Part shown: in pieces, positions 8,646 to 17,999 of the stretch
How positions within the stretch are numbered: position 1 is the first letter of the stretch
Layout: each line of letters opens with the position of its first letter
Assembly (NCBI GenBank): GCA_964400285.1
Contig: CAYNTK010000011.1
Span: forward strand, 1-64,000
DNA: 64,000 nucleotides
From: FEN-1279 sp964400285
GTDB taxonomy: Bacteria; Bacteroidota; Ignavibacteria; Tepidaquicellales; Tepidaquicellaceae
Direction of reading: 5' to 3'
Made by a program: the position numbers and the translations under genes
The notes under the pieces: generated by a model
What the model was told of the DNA's origin: nothing
The model's input: only the letters and a program-made list of their open reading frames with translations
Database searches by the model: none

Positions 8646-9689
8646 ATGAAAGTAGTAGTGACAGGTGGAGCCGGATTTCTTGGTTATCACATTGGAACAA
8701 AGATAAATGAGATTACAAATAATAATGAATCTATATTTTTCGATATTGCACCATTTCCAGAGGGAGATTATCATCCTGAGATAAATTGCATTTATGGGGA
8801 TGTTAGAGATGCAAAGCAAATGGATGAGATATTGAAAGGTGCAGATGTGGTAATACACTGTGCTGCAGCATTACCACTTTGGAAGAAGAAAGACATTTTC
8901 GAGACAAATGTTGGAGGAATGAAGAATGTATGTGAAAGTTGCCTAAAGCTTGGTGTAGGGAGATTGATTTTTATTTCTTCTACTTCAGTTTATGGAGTTC
9001 CAAAAGAGCATCCACTTTATGAAACACACCCAAGAATAGGAGTGGGACCTTATGGAAAAAGTAAAATTATGGCAGAAGAGATATGTGAAGAATACAGAAA
9101 GAGAGGATTACCAATTTGTATTTTGAGGCCAAAGAGTTTTATTGGGACGGCAAGACTTGGAGTTTTCCAGATATTATACGATTGGGTCGAATCAGGAGTT
9201 AAAATTCCTATAATTGGTAACGGAAAGAATAGGTATCAACTTTTCGAAGTAGATGATTTAGTAGATGCGATAAATTTATGTTCGACTTTGCCAATAGAAA
9301 AAATCAATGATACTTTTAATGTAGGTGCAAAAGAATTTAAAACAGTGCGAGAAGATGTAGGGGCAATGTGCGAATATGCTAAATCTGGTGCACGTGTAAT
9401 GGGAACTCCTGCTTGGTTAATAAAACCTGTACTAAGATTTTTCGAAATACTTAACCTTTCGCCTCTTTATAAATGGATTTATGGGACAGCTGATACCGAT
9501 TCTTTTGTATCAATAGAGAAAGCACAAAAAGTTCTTGGCTGGAATCCAAAATATTCAAATGCGGAAGCATTAATAAGGTCATATCAGTGGTATCTGGATA
9601 ATAAGCATACGATTCAAAAGGGAACTGGAGTTACACACAGGATAGCGTGGAAACAGGGGATATTAGGATTATTTAAGAAAATATTGTAA
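8646..9689 (+). CDS. NAD-dependent epimerase/dehydratase (extended SDR)
   Basis: The 347-residue Rossmann-fold enzyme has the nucleotide-binding TGGAGFLG at the N-terminus, IYGDVRD, and SSTSVYG with the active-site YGKSK (Tyr and Lys). These are features of extended short-chain dehydrogenases that act on nucleotide sugars or related substrates. The C-terminal substrate domain does not let me name a substrate. It follows anmK by about 60 bases of A+T-rich repeats and converges with the TonB receptor gene. Confidence 0.85.
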   Translation: MKVVVTGGAGFLGYHIGTKINEITNNNESIFFDIAPFPEGDYHPEINCIYGDVRDAKQMDEILKGADVVIHCAAALPLWKKKDIFETNVGGMKNVCESCLKLGVGRLIFISSTSVYGVPKEHPLYETHPRIGVGPYGKSKIMAEEICEEYRKRGLPICILRPKSFIGTARLGVFQILYDWVESGVKIPIIGNGKNRYQLFEVDDLVDAINLCSTLPIEKINDTFNVGAKEFKTVREDVGAMCEYAKSGARVMGTPAWLIKPVLRFFEILNLSPLYKWIYGTADTDSFVSIEKAQKVLGWNPKYSNAEALIRSYQWYLDNKHTIQKGTGVTHRIAWKQGILGLFKKIL

Positions 9690-9696
9690 GATTAAA

Positions 9697-11976
9697 TTAA
9701 AAATAGATTTTATAAGTTAATCTTAGATTTCTGCCAGCTTCAGGCATAATAGACTTCACTCTCGATAAGTGATTTCTGTATTCTTTGTTAAAGATATTTT
9801 CGAAGTTTAGAGATATAGAATGAATAAACTTACCAGTAAAAAAAGTATATTGCGAATAAGAATTTAAGATACCATAACCTTTAGTGGGGATTTCAAATTC
9901 ATCAACTCTATTTTGAGCATTTGCAAGTTCAGTTGAAATACCAAAAATAAAATTTTCTCTTTTATAAAAAATTTCTAAAATGCTTTTTAGAGGAGGAATT
10001 GCAGGCAAAGGTTTATTATTATTTTCAAAACTACCATTTGTGAAAGATATATTAATGGAAAAATTTAAGTGTTTCCAGAAATTATATTCAAATTGACTTT
10101 CAAAACCAAAGAGTAAAGCATTTACACCGCTTGTTTTATAAATAGGGAGTAAGGTTGAATAATTAGTATCTCCATTATTTCTCGGTATAATATAGTATGG
10201 AATTGAATTACCAAAAACTGAAAACATATAATAAATTTTATCGTTTTTATAATGTAAGAACATTTCACCACCATATCCGTATTCAGATTTAAGATTGGGA
10301 TTTCCAATTTCATAAGAATAAGCGGCAAGATGAGGACCTTCAGAATAAAGCTCTTCGATTGTTGGAACTCTTGAAGAGCGACTTAGAGAAATTCCAAAGT
10401 GCAAGTTTTTAGTTAAGCCTTGAATTGCAGAAAGAGCTAAAGAAAAAGTTGTAAAAGAACGCTGTTGAATTAATCCTATAGATGAATTTGGGTTTAATGG
10501 ATTTGGTTTTAAATTATCGTAATTAATCCTTCCTGAAAATTCAATGCTTGTTTTATTATCGTTTAAATTCATATTTTCATAAAAGAATGCAGATAATTTT
10601 ATTGATTTAGTTGGAGAAGAAAATACATATCCACCGATTTTAAATTCGCGATAATCCGATGAAATTCCAAATGAACCATTATTGATAAATCCAAGTTTTT
10701 TATGATTAATAATGAAATCACCGCTGTAATTTATTAAACCGAATTCTGCACCAATTAATCCAGATGCTTCAAATTCTTTGTGATTATATTTATCTCTGAT
10801 AAAATTTATTTCAATGTTTTTTAAAAAATCATTGTTAAAATAATATTCGGCTTTAAATTTAAGTTGTTTTTTTATCATAGTGATATCTACACCTTTTGGA
10901 TGTGCACCGATGAAACCACCAGGGATTCCATAATCACTCGAAAATTCTCTGTATGCACAACCTAAAAATCCATTTTTAAATATATATCCAAAAGAAGTTG
11001 AATAATTATTCGTTTTTAAATCTGAATTAAGGAGTTTTCCGATTGGTGTTTTTAAATTATCAGCTTTTCTACCTGTGATTTCTGCACGAATTACAAAATT
11101 ATAAACTGGGAGTTCTCCCGAAAAAGAGCCAAGTATTCCATTATTCGAGGTTTCTCCAAAAAATCCTGATTGAAAAGTGAAGGAAGAAGGTATTTTATTA
11201 GGAATATCATTTCTTATTACGTTTACTATTCCTCCAAAAGTAGAAGTAGTTTTTGTTAGGATTTTTGGACCTCTAAGGACTTCGATTTTTTCAAGACTAA
11301 ATGGTTCGATAGCAACAGCATGGTCTGGAGATGTAGCAGATAAATCATTAGTTTTAGAGCCATTTTCTGTAATTAAAATTCTATCTCCAGTCATACCGCG
11401 AAAAACAGGTCTTGAAGGAGCGGGACCCATAGAGCGGACTGAAAGTCCAGTTTCATTTTTTAGAGTAGCTGCGAGAGTAGAGCTTAAATCTCTTTGCAAT
11501 TCAGAACCTTTCAATGTATTTGATTCCTCGATAAGTTCATTAAACTTTGAATCATCTTTAAAATCAGTTACAGTAATTACCGGTGTAGAATAACTTATTG
11601 GAGTTAATTTTATGAGAAGGTCGGTAATGCTATCATTAGGTATTTTAATTGTTTTTTTTCTATAAGATGAAATCGAGAATTCAAGTGTAGATTCATTATC
11701 GAATTTAACTGAAAATTCAAAATAACCGTACTCGGCGGTTTTTGTGATTAAATTTTTCTCTACAAGTTTTACTTCAACATTTTTTATTGGTTGTAAAGTA
11801 TATTCATCAAATACTTTTCCTGAGACTTTCTGAATATCATTTGAATATGATATTTTAGCGAAAGCAATATAAAGAAATGTAAAAAATATTATATATATAT
11901 AAGAATAAATACTTCCTGTTTTATTAAACAGGAAGTATTTAGAAATATTTTTATTTTTAAATAAATAATTTAACAT
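9697..11976 (-). CDS. TonB-dependent outer-membrane receptor with carboxypeptidase-like N-domain
   Basis: This is about 759 residues from ATG 11976, whose A overlaps the lipoprotein stop (TAATG); an in-frame upstream ATG at 12012 is less likely. After a long hydrophobic leader (IYIIFFTFLYIAFAKISYS) there is a carboxypeptidase regulatory-like domain (VSGKVFDEYTLQPIKNVEV). Next comes the TonB plug (LSVRSMGPAPSRPVFRGMTGDRILI and IEVLRGP), then a beta-barrel with a closing LRLTYKIYF terminal strand. It imports a ligand across the outer membrane. The neighbouring His/Cys peptide and CDF transporter hint at a metal ligand (inference). A 16-bp perfect hairpin lies inside codons about 12-24. Confidence 0.9.
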   Translation of the reverse strand: MLNYLFKNKNISKYFLFNKTGSIYSYIYIIFFTFLYIAFAKISYSNDIQKVSGKVFDEYTLQPIKNVEVKLVEKNLITKTAEYGYFEFSVKFDNESTLEFSISSYRKKTIKIPNDSITDLLIKLTPISYSTPVITVTDFKDDSKFNELIEESNTLKGSELQRDLSSTLAATLKNETGLSVRSMGPAPSRPVFRGMTGDRILITENGSKTNDLSATSPDHAVAIEPFSLEKIEVLRGPKILTKTTSTFGGIVNVIRNDIPNKIPSSFTFQSGFFGETSNNGILGSFSGELPVYNFVIRAEITGRKADNLKTPIGKLLNSDLKTNNYSTSFGYIFKNGFLGCAYREFSSDYGIPGGFIGAHPKGVDITMIKKQLKFKAEYYFNNDFLKNIEINFIRDKYNHKEFEASGLIGAEFGLINYSGDFIINHKKLGFINNGSFGISSDYREFKIGGYVFSSPTKSIKLSAFFYENMNLNDNKTSIEFSGRINYDNLKPNPLNPNSSIGLIQQRSFTTFSLALSAIQGLTKNLHFGISLSRSSRVPTIEELYSEGPHLAAYSYEIGNPNLKSEYGYGGEMFLHYKNDKIYYMFSVFGNSIPYYIIPRNNGDTNYSTLLPIYKTSGVNALLFGFESQFEYNFWKHLNFSINISFTNGSFENNNKPLPAIPPLKSILEIFYKRENFIFGISTELANAQNRVDEFEIPTKGYGILNSYSQYTFFTGKFIHSISLNFENIFNKEYRNHLSRVKSIMPEAGRNLRLTYKIYF
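11906..11941 (-). promoter_or_regulatory. Perfect 16-bp hairpin inside the receptor leader sequence
   Basis: The arms 11906-11921 and 11926-11941 are perfectly complementary (core ACTTCCTGTTT / AAACAGGAAGT) around a 4-nt loop. They lie about 35 bases after the lipoprotein stop and inside the receptor signal-peptide codons. The following sequence in the mRNA direction is T/A-rich but not a clean T run. It could attenuate transcription between lipoprotein and receptor, or stabilise the upstream mRNA end. Confidence 0.6.
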
Positions 11977-12818
11977 TAATACACATTTACATTTATATCT
12001 CTCGATTCCCATTCGGGAGAATTATTAAGAAGAAATCTAAATTTAATTGTTGTTGTTCCAACCTGTTTACCGATTATTTTGAATGCCCAAGGTTCAATAG
12101 AAGTAGGGGGTTCAAAACTTATTTTAGTTGCATCGGCAATTATCCAGCCAAGAGAATAGGGTGGAGATGGTGGTGAATAAACAAAAGTATTTCCTGTAAT
12201 ATCGAGAAACTTTATTTCGATATGTCCAAGGGAGTCATTTACTGCGACTCTAAGATTTCCACTAACAACACCAGCTGAATCCTTTACAAGAAGACTATCA
12301 TTTTTTTCGAGGAATAATTTTGCTCCAGCGACTTCTCCAATAACTGATGAATCAATTTTAACAGGAATTGGTATAGTTTGAAAATCAGCGTGTCCTTCGT
12401 GTAGGATTTGAAATTTAATTTTTGTAGTTCCTAAAGCTTTTCCTTTAAGATGGAATTCCCAAATATCGTTTCCATGTCTATAGAGTTCGAGCATATTGGG
12501 GTCATCTATTAACCAACCCAAAGTATGATTAGGACCAGAAGGTGGTTCAAGTTGGATTTTGTTTGCATCTAAAAACTTAATTGTCCAATGTCCGCTTAAA
12601 GCATTAAAAGGAACGAATAAAGAATCAAATCCTGGTTTTAAGACACCGTTGTGATAATATAATATCGTATCCGATAAAGTTTCGTTGTAAATAATCAAGC
12701 CAGATGCTTGAAAATGTGCGGATTGAGGAGTTTGGACTGTATCTTCAGAACAACCCGTTAAGTATACAATATTTATTATAAAAAATATATTTATAATATA
12801 TTTTAGAAATTTTTCCAT
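11976..12818 (-). CDS. Lipoprotein with an internal duplicated domain, partner of the TonB receptor
   Basis: This is a 280-residue lipoprotein with a signal peptide ending in the lipobox LTGC (Cys about 23). The mature part contains two similar halves of about 85 residues. Each carries an IKFLD strand, a PP...(H/S)LGW(L/I)I segment, a W(E/A)F(H/K) segment and a GTTxIKF(Q/R) strand, consistent with two tandem beta-sandwich domains. Its stop overlaps the receptor start codon, so the two are translationally coupled. It probably acts as a surface or periplasmic accessory of that receptor (inference). I do not recognise a named family. Confidence 0.75.
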   Translation of the reverse strand: MEKFLKYIINIFFIINIVYLTGCSEDTVQTPQSAHFQASGLIIYNETLSDTILYYHNGVLKPGFDSLFVPFNALSGHWTIKFLDANKIQLEPPSGPNHTLGWLIDDPNMLELYRHGNDIWEFHLKGKALGTTKIKFQILHEGHADFQTIPIPVKIDSSVIGEVAGAKLFLEKNDSLLVKDSAGVVSGNLRVAVNDSLGHIEIKFLDITGNTFVYSPPSPPYSLGWIIADATKISFEPPTSIEPWAFKIIGKQVGTTTIKFRFLLNNSPEWESRDINVNVY

Positions 12819-12909
12819 AAAAAAATTTATTAAAATTATTTTAAATAAAAATTAACGATAAGAATAATTTTTATAAATTATTCATAACAACAAAAAGATT
12901 GGGTTTTTA

Positions 12910-13185
12910 TTAGATTAAGGGTGGGGCTCTATCGGATTCAATTGAATGATTAGACTTGTAGAGAATTGATTTAAATATTAACCGTAAAGTATATTGTGGG
13001 GATAATAAGTTAAGACCATCTTCTGAATTAATAATATCTAAATTTAATGCAGATGATAAAACGCAAGAAGAACATTGACTTTCAAAATTAGAATCGTGAT
13101 TATGTAGAAAATCATGCCCGTTTAAAACCAGAGTGGAAGAAAATAATATTAATAATAATAATATATTATTTTTTATTTTCCGCAT
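12910..13185 (-). CDS. Small exported His/Cys protein
   Basis: The 91-residue protein has an N-terminal hydrophobic signal (to about residue 23). A potential metal site follows: H24, H28 and H30 (HDFLHNH), then C38 and C41 (CSSC). The C-terminus ends RAPPLI. Small exported peptides of this type occur in Bacteroidota beside metal-related TonB loci, but I cannot assign a family with certainty. Its start overlaps the end of the CCA-adding enzyme gene by 20 bases, placing it in the same transcription unit upstream of the lipoprotein and receptor. Confidence 0.65.
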   Translation of the reverse strand: MRKIKNNILLLLILFSSTLVLNGHDFLHNHDSNFESQCSSCVLSSALNLDIINSEDGLNLLSPQYTLRLIFKSILYKSNHSIESDRAPPLI

Positions 13186-14575
13186 TCTTTAATATATTAT
13201 CTTTAATTTTAAATAAAAATTCCTTTGCAGCATCATACTCGTTTGGAATAATTCCATCTAGAATAGCATCTTCGATAGCTTTTTTAATTATACCAACAGT
13301 TTTACAAGGATTTAAGTTACAAATTTGCATAATTTCATCTCCACGAACAGGAGATTGGAAATTTCTAAGTTTATCTTTTTCTTGTACTTCAACAATTTTC
13401 TTTTCGATTATTTCATAATTGTGCATAAACTTTTTCATTTTTTCGGGGTTTTTAGATGTAATATCGGCTCTACAGAGAACTAATAAATCTTCGAGGTCTT
13501 CACCAGCTTCAGCAGCAAGACGTCTGATAGCTGAATCAGTAACATTATCATCAGCAAGTGGAATTGGACGTAGATGTAATCTAATGAGTTTTTCGACATA
13601 ATTAAGTTTTGTAGTTGGGAGACGCATTCTTTCGAATATTTTTTTCATCATTCTTGCTCCAAGCTCTTCATGACCGTGAAATGTCCATCCAGAACCTTCA
13701 ACAAATCTTTTTGTCTTAGGTTTTGCGATATCGTGTACAAGTGCTACAAATCTCAACCAAACATCATTCGATTTTTTTGCGGTGTTATCAACAACTTCGA
13801 GCGTATGGTGAAAAACGTCTTTATGATGATAGTCTTTTCTTTGTTCTATTCCAGAGAGTTTTGAAATTTCGGGAAAAATTAAATCCATTAAACCTGTTAG
13901 ATATAATAAATTCAGACCAATTGATGGTTTTTTAGATTCTAAAATATATAAAAATTCTTTTGAAATTCTTTCTTTTGATACAATATTATCTTTTAGTCTA
14001 TCTTTATATTTTGCAATTGCATTAAGCGTATTTTGTTCGATGGAAAAATTGAATTTTGAAGCGAAACGGATAGCTCTTAACATTCTCAAAGGGTCATCAT
14101 CAAATGTTTTTTCAGGGTCAAGAGGGGTTTTAATAATTTGTTTTTTTAAATCTTTTAATCCACCGAATAAATCTATTACTTCATTTTTTCCGTTTAAAGG
14201 TAAAGCGAGAGCATTAATAGTAAAATCTCTTCTGGATAAATCATCTTTTAAGTTAGAGAAAAGGATTTCAGGTTTTCGGGAATCTCTTTTATAGCTTTCT
14301 TTTCTTGCGGAAGCAAATTCAATCTTAAAGTTATTAATATTAAGCAGAGCAGTTCCAAAATTTTTATAGATAGCAGAAAGTTTGGTTTTAAATTTTTTTG
14401 CTGTTTTTTGTGCAAAGGGAATTGCATCACCTATAACCATTATATCAATATCTGTGCAATCTATACCGAGTATATGGTCACGAATGTATCCACCAACAAG
14501 GTAAGCTTCGATATTATGCATTTTAGCTAATTCAGAAATAATTTTTAGTTCATTATTTTTAATCTCAATTTTCAA
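13166..14575 (-). CDS. cca: CCA-adding tRNA nucleotidyltransferase with HD domain
   Basis: This class II nucleotidyltransferase has 469 residues. The head domain has LVGGYIRDHILG and the catalytic DxD in TDIDIMVIG. An RRDFTINAL motif and a neck with DDPLRMLRAIRFASK follow. The C-terminal half carries an HD domain (VALVHDIAKPKT, preceded by YHHKDVFHHTLEV). The enzyme builds or repairs the tRNA 3' CCA end, though a poly(A) polymerase activity cannot be excluded by motif. The start is TTG at 14575, immediately after the stop of the oxidoreductase gene, implying coupled translation. Confidence 0.92.
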   Translation of the reverse strand: MKIEIKNNELKIISELAKMHNIEAYLVGGYIRDHILGIDCTDIDIMVIGDAIPFAQKTAKKFKTKLSAIYKNFGTALLNINNFKIEFASARKESYKRDSRKPEILFSNLKDDLSRRDFTINALALPLNGKNEVIDLFGGLKDLKKQIIKTPLDPEKTFDDDPLRMLRAIRFASKFNFSIEQNTLNAIAKYKDRLKDNIVSKERISKEFLYILESKKPSIGLNLLYLTGLMDLIFPEISKLSGIEQRKDYHHKDVFHHTLEVVDNTAKKSNDVWLRFVALVHDIAKPKTKRFVEGSGWTFHGHEELGARMMKKIFERMRLPTTKLNYVEKLIRLHLRPIPLADDNVTDSAIRRLAAEAGEDLEDLLVLCRADITSKNPEKMKKFMHNYEIIEKKIVEVQEKDKLRNFQSPVRGDEIMQICNLNPCKTVGIIKKAIEDAILDGIIPNEYDAAKEFLFKIKDNILKNAENKK

Positions 14576-15568
14576 TTAAATATTTATTTTATTTTCTTCA
14601 ATTTTCTGAATAATTTCAGTTGCGACTTCAAGTGCTTGAATACCATCTTCAAGTGAAACTAAAGGTTCAATGTTGTTTTTAATACAATCAAAGAAAGAAT
14701 TTTCTTCATATTTCATAGCATTAATTTTCAATGATTTTGGTTTGTTATATGTAATGTTTAATTTCTTTCCATTTTTATCAATACTTCCTATAACTGTTCC
14801 TGATTTATCAGTTTCGTCAAGTCTAAATACTTCGGATTTATTATCAGAAAAATCTATCGAGATATAAGCATCTTTTTGAAATATACGCATTTTTCTCATT
14901 TTCTTTTGTGAAATTCTCGAAGCAGTAATATTTGCTACACAACCATTTTCGAATTGCAATCTTGCATTTGCGATATCAAATTTATCAGAAATAATAGCAA
15001 CTCCGTTAGCATCGATTTGTTTGACATTTGATTTAACCAAACTTAAAATTATATCTATATCATGAATCATTAAATCTTGAATTACCGATACATCTGTTCC
15101 TCGAGGATTATATTGAGATAATCTATGAGATTCAATAAAAAGGGGATTAAGATTATATTTTTCTACTGATAACAAAGCAGGATTAAATCTTTCTATATGC
15201 CCAATTTGAACTATTATTTTATGAATATCTCTATATGTTCTTAATAAATAAGCATTGTCGAGATTATCTGTAACAGGTTTTTCAATAAAAGTATGAATAT
15301 TTTTTGAGATAGTTTTTAGTGCGATATCAAAATGAGTAGATGTAGGAGAAACAATAAAGGCAGAATTAATAATATCAAGTAAATCATCGAGAGAATTGTA
15401 ATATTTTGTTTTGAATTCTTTAGAGACTGATTTACTTTTTTCTAAATCGATATCATATATACCTATCAATTCGATATCATTTCTTTCTTTTTCAATTTCT
15501 TTAATATTTTTTAGATGCATCTTACCAAGATGACCGCAACCGATAATTCCTACTTCAATTTTTTCCAT
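14576..15568 (-). CDS. Gfo/Idh/MocA family NAD(P)-dependent oxidoreductase
   Basis: The 330-residue product has an N-terminal Rossmann motif (VGIIGCGHLGKMHLKNI), the family signature EKPV (FIEKPVTDN) and an IGHIERFNPA segment. A DLMIHDIDIILSL helix carries the conserved catalytic histidine region. The C-terminal alpha/beta domain binds substrate. Members oxidise or reduce sugars or related polyols; the IGHIERFNP/DLMIHDID version often sits near lipid A genes, but no such gene is adjacent here. It lies between a cation transporter and cca in a minus-strand operon. Confidence 0.88.
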   Translation of the reverse strand: MEKIEVGIIGCGHLGKMHLKNIKEIEKERNDIELIGIYDIDLEKSKSVSKEFKTKYYNSLDDLLDIINSAFIVSPTSTHFDIALKTISKNIHTFIEKPVTDNLDNAYLLRTYRDIHKIIVQIGHIERFNPALLSVEKYNLNPLFIESHRLSQYNPRGTDVSVIQDLMIHDIDIILSLVKSNVKQIDANGVAIISDKFDIANARLQFENGCVANITASRISQKKMRKMRIFQKDAYISIDFSDNKSEVFRLDETDKSGTVIGSIDKNGKKLNITYNKPKSLKINAMKYEENSFFDCIKNNIEPLVSLEDGIQALEVATEIIQKIEENKINI

Positions 15569-15583
15569 AACGAATTGAATAAT

Positions 15584-16978
15584 TTATGAATTAGTTGGTT
15601 CAGCGTGAATAATAACATTCGATAAATTTGGATATAAGTCTTTAATATAAACATATAATTTACTTTCAAGAATAGTAACTTTATCGTGAACTTCTTCGAA
15701 AGTAATATTTTTATCGAATTCACAATTAAGAGATACTCTTAATTTATCGTTAGATTTTACAACTTTTATATCGTAAAACTTTTTTATATAATCGTTTTCT
15801 TTTAAAATATTTTCAATGTTTCTGATTAATTCTTTTGATTTAGAGGTTACATCAATGGTATTGAAAAGAATTTCACTCGGTTCATCTAAGTGAATTTTCA
15901 CATTAGAAATTACAGGAATTTCTTTTTTTATAATATCTTCAAGAAGAGACATTTTTTTATGAGCGATGTCTAAATCATTTGTCTCTGAGATTTCTACGTG
16001 AAGTTCTGAATAGATATCATTATCTATTTTGTGTGAAAAAATATCGTGGCATTTAAAACCTTGACTATTCACAATCATTCTAATTTTATCATTAATAGTT
16101 TCATCTTGCGTTTCTATTGGTTCGGAGTGAATAACAGTATCGGAATTTGGGATAATATCTTTGATTTTTCTTTCAACCGAATCCACAATATCGTGTGTTT
16201 GAGAAAAAAGTTTCGTTCGAGCAATAAGAATTACCATATCTACAAAAGTTTTCGAACCAGATGAACGGATTCTAAAATTTTTAATACCTTCAACACCAGA
16301 AATAGATAAAACATCATTATAAATTTTTTCACGTAAGCCGAGAGGAACTCTATCCATTAGGGAATCGAATGCCCGTTTGGATAGACGAAAAGTAGCTATG
16401 ATAATTAATGAGGAAACACCAATTGCACTTAAAGGGTCTGCTAGTGGGCTCAAATTAAAATAAGTAATAATCATTCCAATTAAAACAACAACAGAACTCC
16501 AGATATCAGATGTGAAATGAAGTGAATCAGCTTCAAGAGCTTGGGAATTAGTTTCTTTAGCAACTTTTTTCAAAGCTCTTGCTCTTGAAATATCAATGAA
16601 TATACATATTAAAATAACAGCAAAAGTAAAAATACTAATATTTACAGTGACGTGATTAATTATTCTTTCGATTGATTCATAAATAAGATAGGCACACATA
16701 GCAACGAGAATGATAACTTGAAAGAGAGCGGAAAAACTTTCAATTTTTTCGTGTCCGTAGTTATGCATAGCATCGGGAGGTTTAGAAGAATACTTAACAG
16801 AAATGATGGTTGCAATAGTTGCAATTAAATCTGTAGATGAATGAAACAATTCGGACATAACGCCAATGCTACCGCTAAGATAAGTTGCAATAAATTTGAT
16901 AATAACGATAAAAACTGCAGCAAACATCGAGCTTTTTGCGATATTCATCTTTTTCTTATTTCTTAAAGATTCATCCAT
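15584..16978 (-). CDS. Cation diffusion facilitator with three C-terminal dimerisation-like repeats
   Basis: The 464-residue protein begins with a six-helix CDF transporter (to about 215). It bears the metal-site motifs HSSTD (about 46-50) and HFTSD (about 155-159), plus the YGHEKIE loop. The usual single cytoplasmic ZT-dimer domain (about 220-300, ending VIHSEP) is followed by two further related segments, ending KIHLDEP and VIIHAEP. This explains the extra length over the typical 300 residues. It exports Zn2+, Co2+, Fe2+ or a similar ion; the ion is not determinable from sequence. It sits upstream of the metal-flavoured TonB genes. Confidence 0.9.
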   Translation of the reverse strand: MDESLRNKKKMNIAKSSMFAAVFIVIIKFIATYLSGSIGVMSELFHSSTDLIATIATIISVKYSSKPPDAMHNYGHEKIESFSALFQVIILVAMCAYLIYESIERIINHVTVNISIFTFAVILICIFIDISRARALKKVAKETNSQALEADSLHFTSDIWSSVVVLIGMIITYFNLSPLADPLSAIGVSSLIIIATFRLSKRAFDSLMDRVPLGLREKIYNDVLSISGVEGIKNFRIRSSGSKTFVDMVILIARTKLFSQTHDIVDSVERKIKDIIPNSDTVIHSEPIETQDETINDKIRMIVNSQGFKCHDIFSHKIDNDIYSELHVEISETNDLDIAHKKMSLLEDIIKKEIPVISNVKIHLDEPSEILFNTIDVTSKSKELIRNIENILKENDYIKKFYDIKVVKSNDKLRVSLNCEFDKNITFEEVHDKVTILESKLYVYIKDLYPNLSNVIIHAEPTNS

Positions 16979-16995
16979 ATTATTTGGAAATTAAT

Positions 16996-17892
16996 TCAAA
17001 TTGAAAGTTCTGATTTATTTATAAAATTACTATATTTTTGAGATAAAAATACTCCTGCTAAAGTAATAATTGTTCCAATAATGAAAAAATAAGATAAATT
17101 TTCATTTAATAAAATCCACGAAAAAATTATTGTAATTAAAGGAGAAGAATTCATAGAAGTAGTTAAAGATGTAATAGAAATGTATTTAGACGACCAAGTA
17201 AAAACAAAATAACTACCGAATGCTACAAGAATAGAAAGATGAAAGAATGCAAGTAATCCAAGAAAACTTAAGTTGTTTAAATTAAAATTATGAACATCAT
17301 ATAAAAAGATAGGAATGTATAAAATCATACCTATGGTAAATGAAATGGTAGAGGTTTTAACAGCACCGTATTTAGCAACCATATCTTTGCTAAGAGTTAA
17401 ATAAAAAGCCCAAGATAGCACTGCAAAAAGTAGTAGGGTATCTCCAAGGAATATAGTAGATACTTTAGATTCAATAAATCCTTCATAGAATATTATAATT
17501 ATTCCAATGATGGAAAGAAGTATAGAAATAAGTTTTCCGTGAATGTATTTTTCGTGCTTAATTTTTATTGATATAATATAAGCAAAAAGTGGAGTTAAAG
17601 AATACATTACACCAGAGTGTGAAGAGGAAGAAAGACTAATACCTTTTAGAAAACAAAATTGATTAATAGGTAAAACTAAAGCACCTAAAATCAAAAATCG
17701 TAAAATATCTTGTTTATCAATGGAGATTTTATTTTTTCTGTAAACGAATAGCAATATCAAGAGAATATCGGCAATGCCAAATCGGAAGAATGCTAAAGAA
17801 ATTGGGGATACTTCATTAACAATAAATCTTGCGGCTATAGGGGTAAAAGAAGTTGTATATAAAAGAAATACTAATATCGAGATTTTTTTCAT
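16996..17892 (-). CDS. EamA/DMT-superfamily transporter
   Basis: This is a ten-helix membrane protein of about 298 residues made of two EamA repeats. The first ends around FIESKVSTIFLGD and the second begins LLLFAVLSWAFYLTLSKDM. The segments RFGIADILLILLF, GISLSSSSHSGVMYSLTPLFAYI and SMNSSPLITIIFSWILLNENLS are typical. ATG 17892 follows an AAGGA motif and is preferred over the in-frame GTG at 17907. Substrate is unknown (metabolite or amino-acid efflux in relatives). It is the first gene of the unit leading into the cation transporter 17 bases downstream. Confidence 0.87.
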   Translation of the reverse strand: MKKISILVFLLYTTSFTPIAARFIVNEVSPISLAFFRFGIADILLILLFVYRKNKISIDKQDILRFLILGALVLPINQFCFLKGISLSSSSHSGVMYSLTPLFAYIISIKIKHEKYIHGKLISILLSIIGIIIIFYEGFIESKVSTIFLGDTLLLFAVLSWAFYLTLSKDMVAKYGAVKTSTISFTIGMILYIPIFLYDVHNFNLNNLSFLGLLAFFHLSILVAFGSYFVFTWSSKYISITSLTTSMNSSPLITIIFSWILLNENLSYFFIIGTIITLAGVFLSQKYSNFINKSELSI

Positions 17893-17936
17893 TAAGTCCT
17901 TATCCACATTTACAATCGTAAGTCAAGTTTAAATAA

Positions 17937-17979
17937 TAATCGAAGAACTTCTTAAATTAAAAAAGAAATTCTTCGATTA
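17937..17979 (-). terminator. Stem-loop between the 34-residue basic protein gene and the EamA gene
   Basis: TAATCGAAGAA (17937-17947) and TTCTTCGATTA (17969-17979) form a perfect 11-bp stem with a 21-nt A/T loop. On the minus strand it follows the small basic protein gene and is trailed by a T/A-rich stretch, fitting a weak terminator or processing site. Confidence 0.55.
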
Positions 17980-17999
17980 AAAATAGAATTAAATTAAAA

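Noticed and set aside
11177..11593. Plus-strand open frame of 138 codons inside the TonB receptor gene
   Set aside because: The minus strand encodes the conserved plug domain here; the plus frame has no family features or start context.
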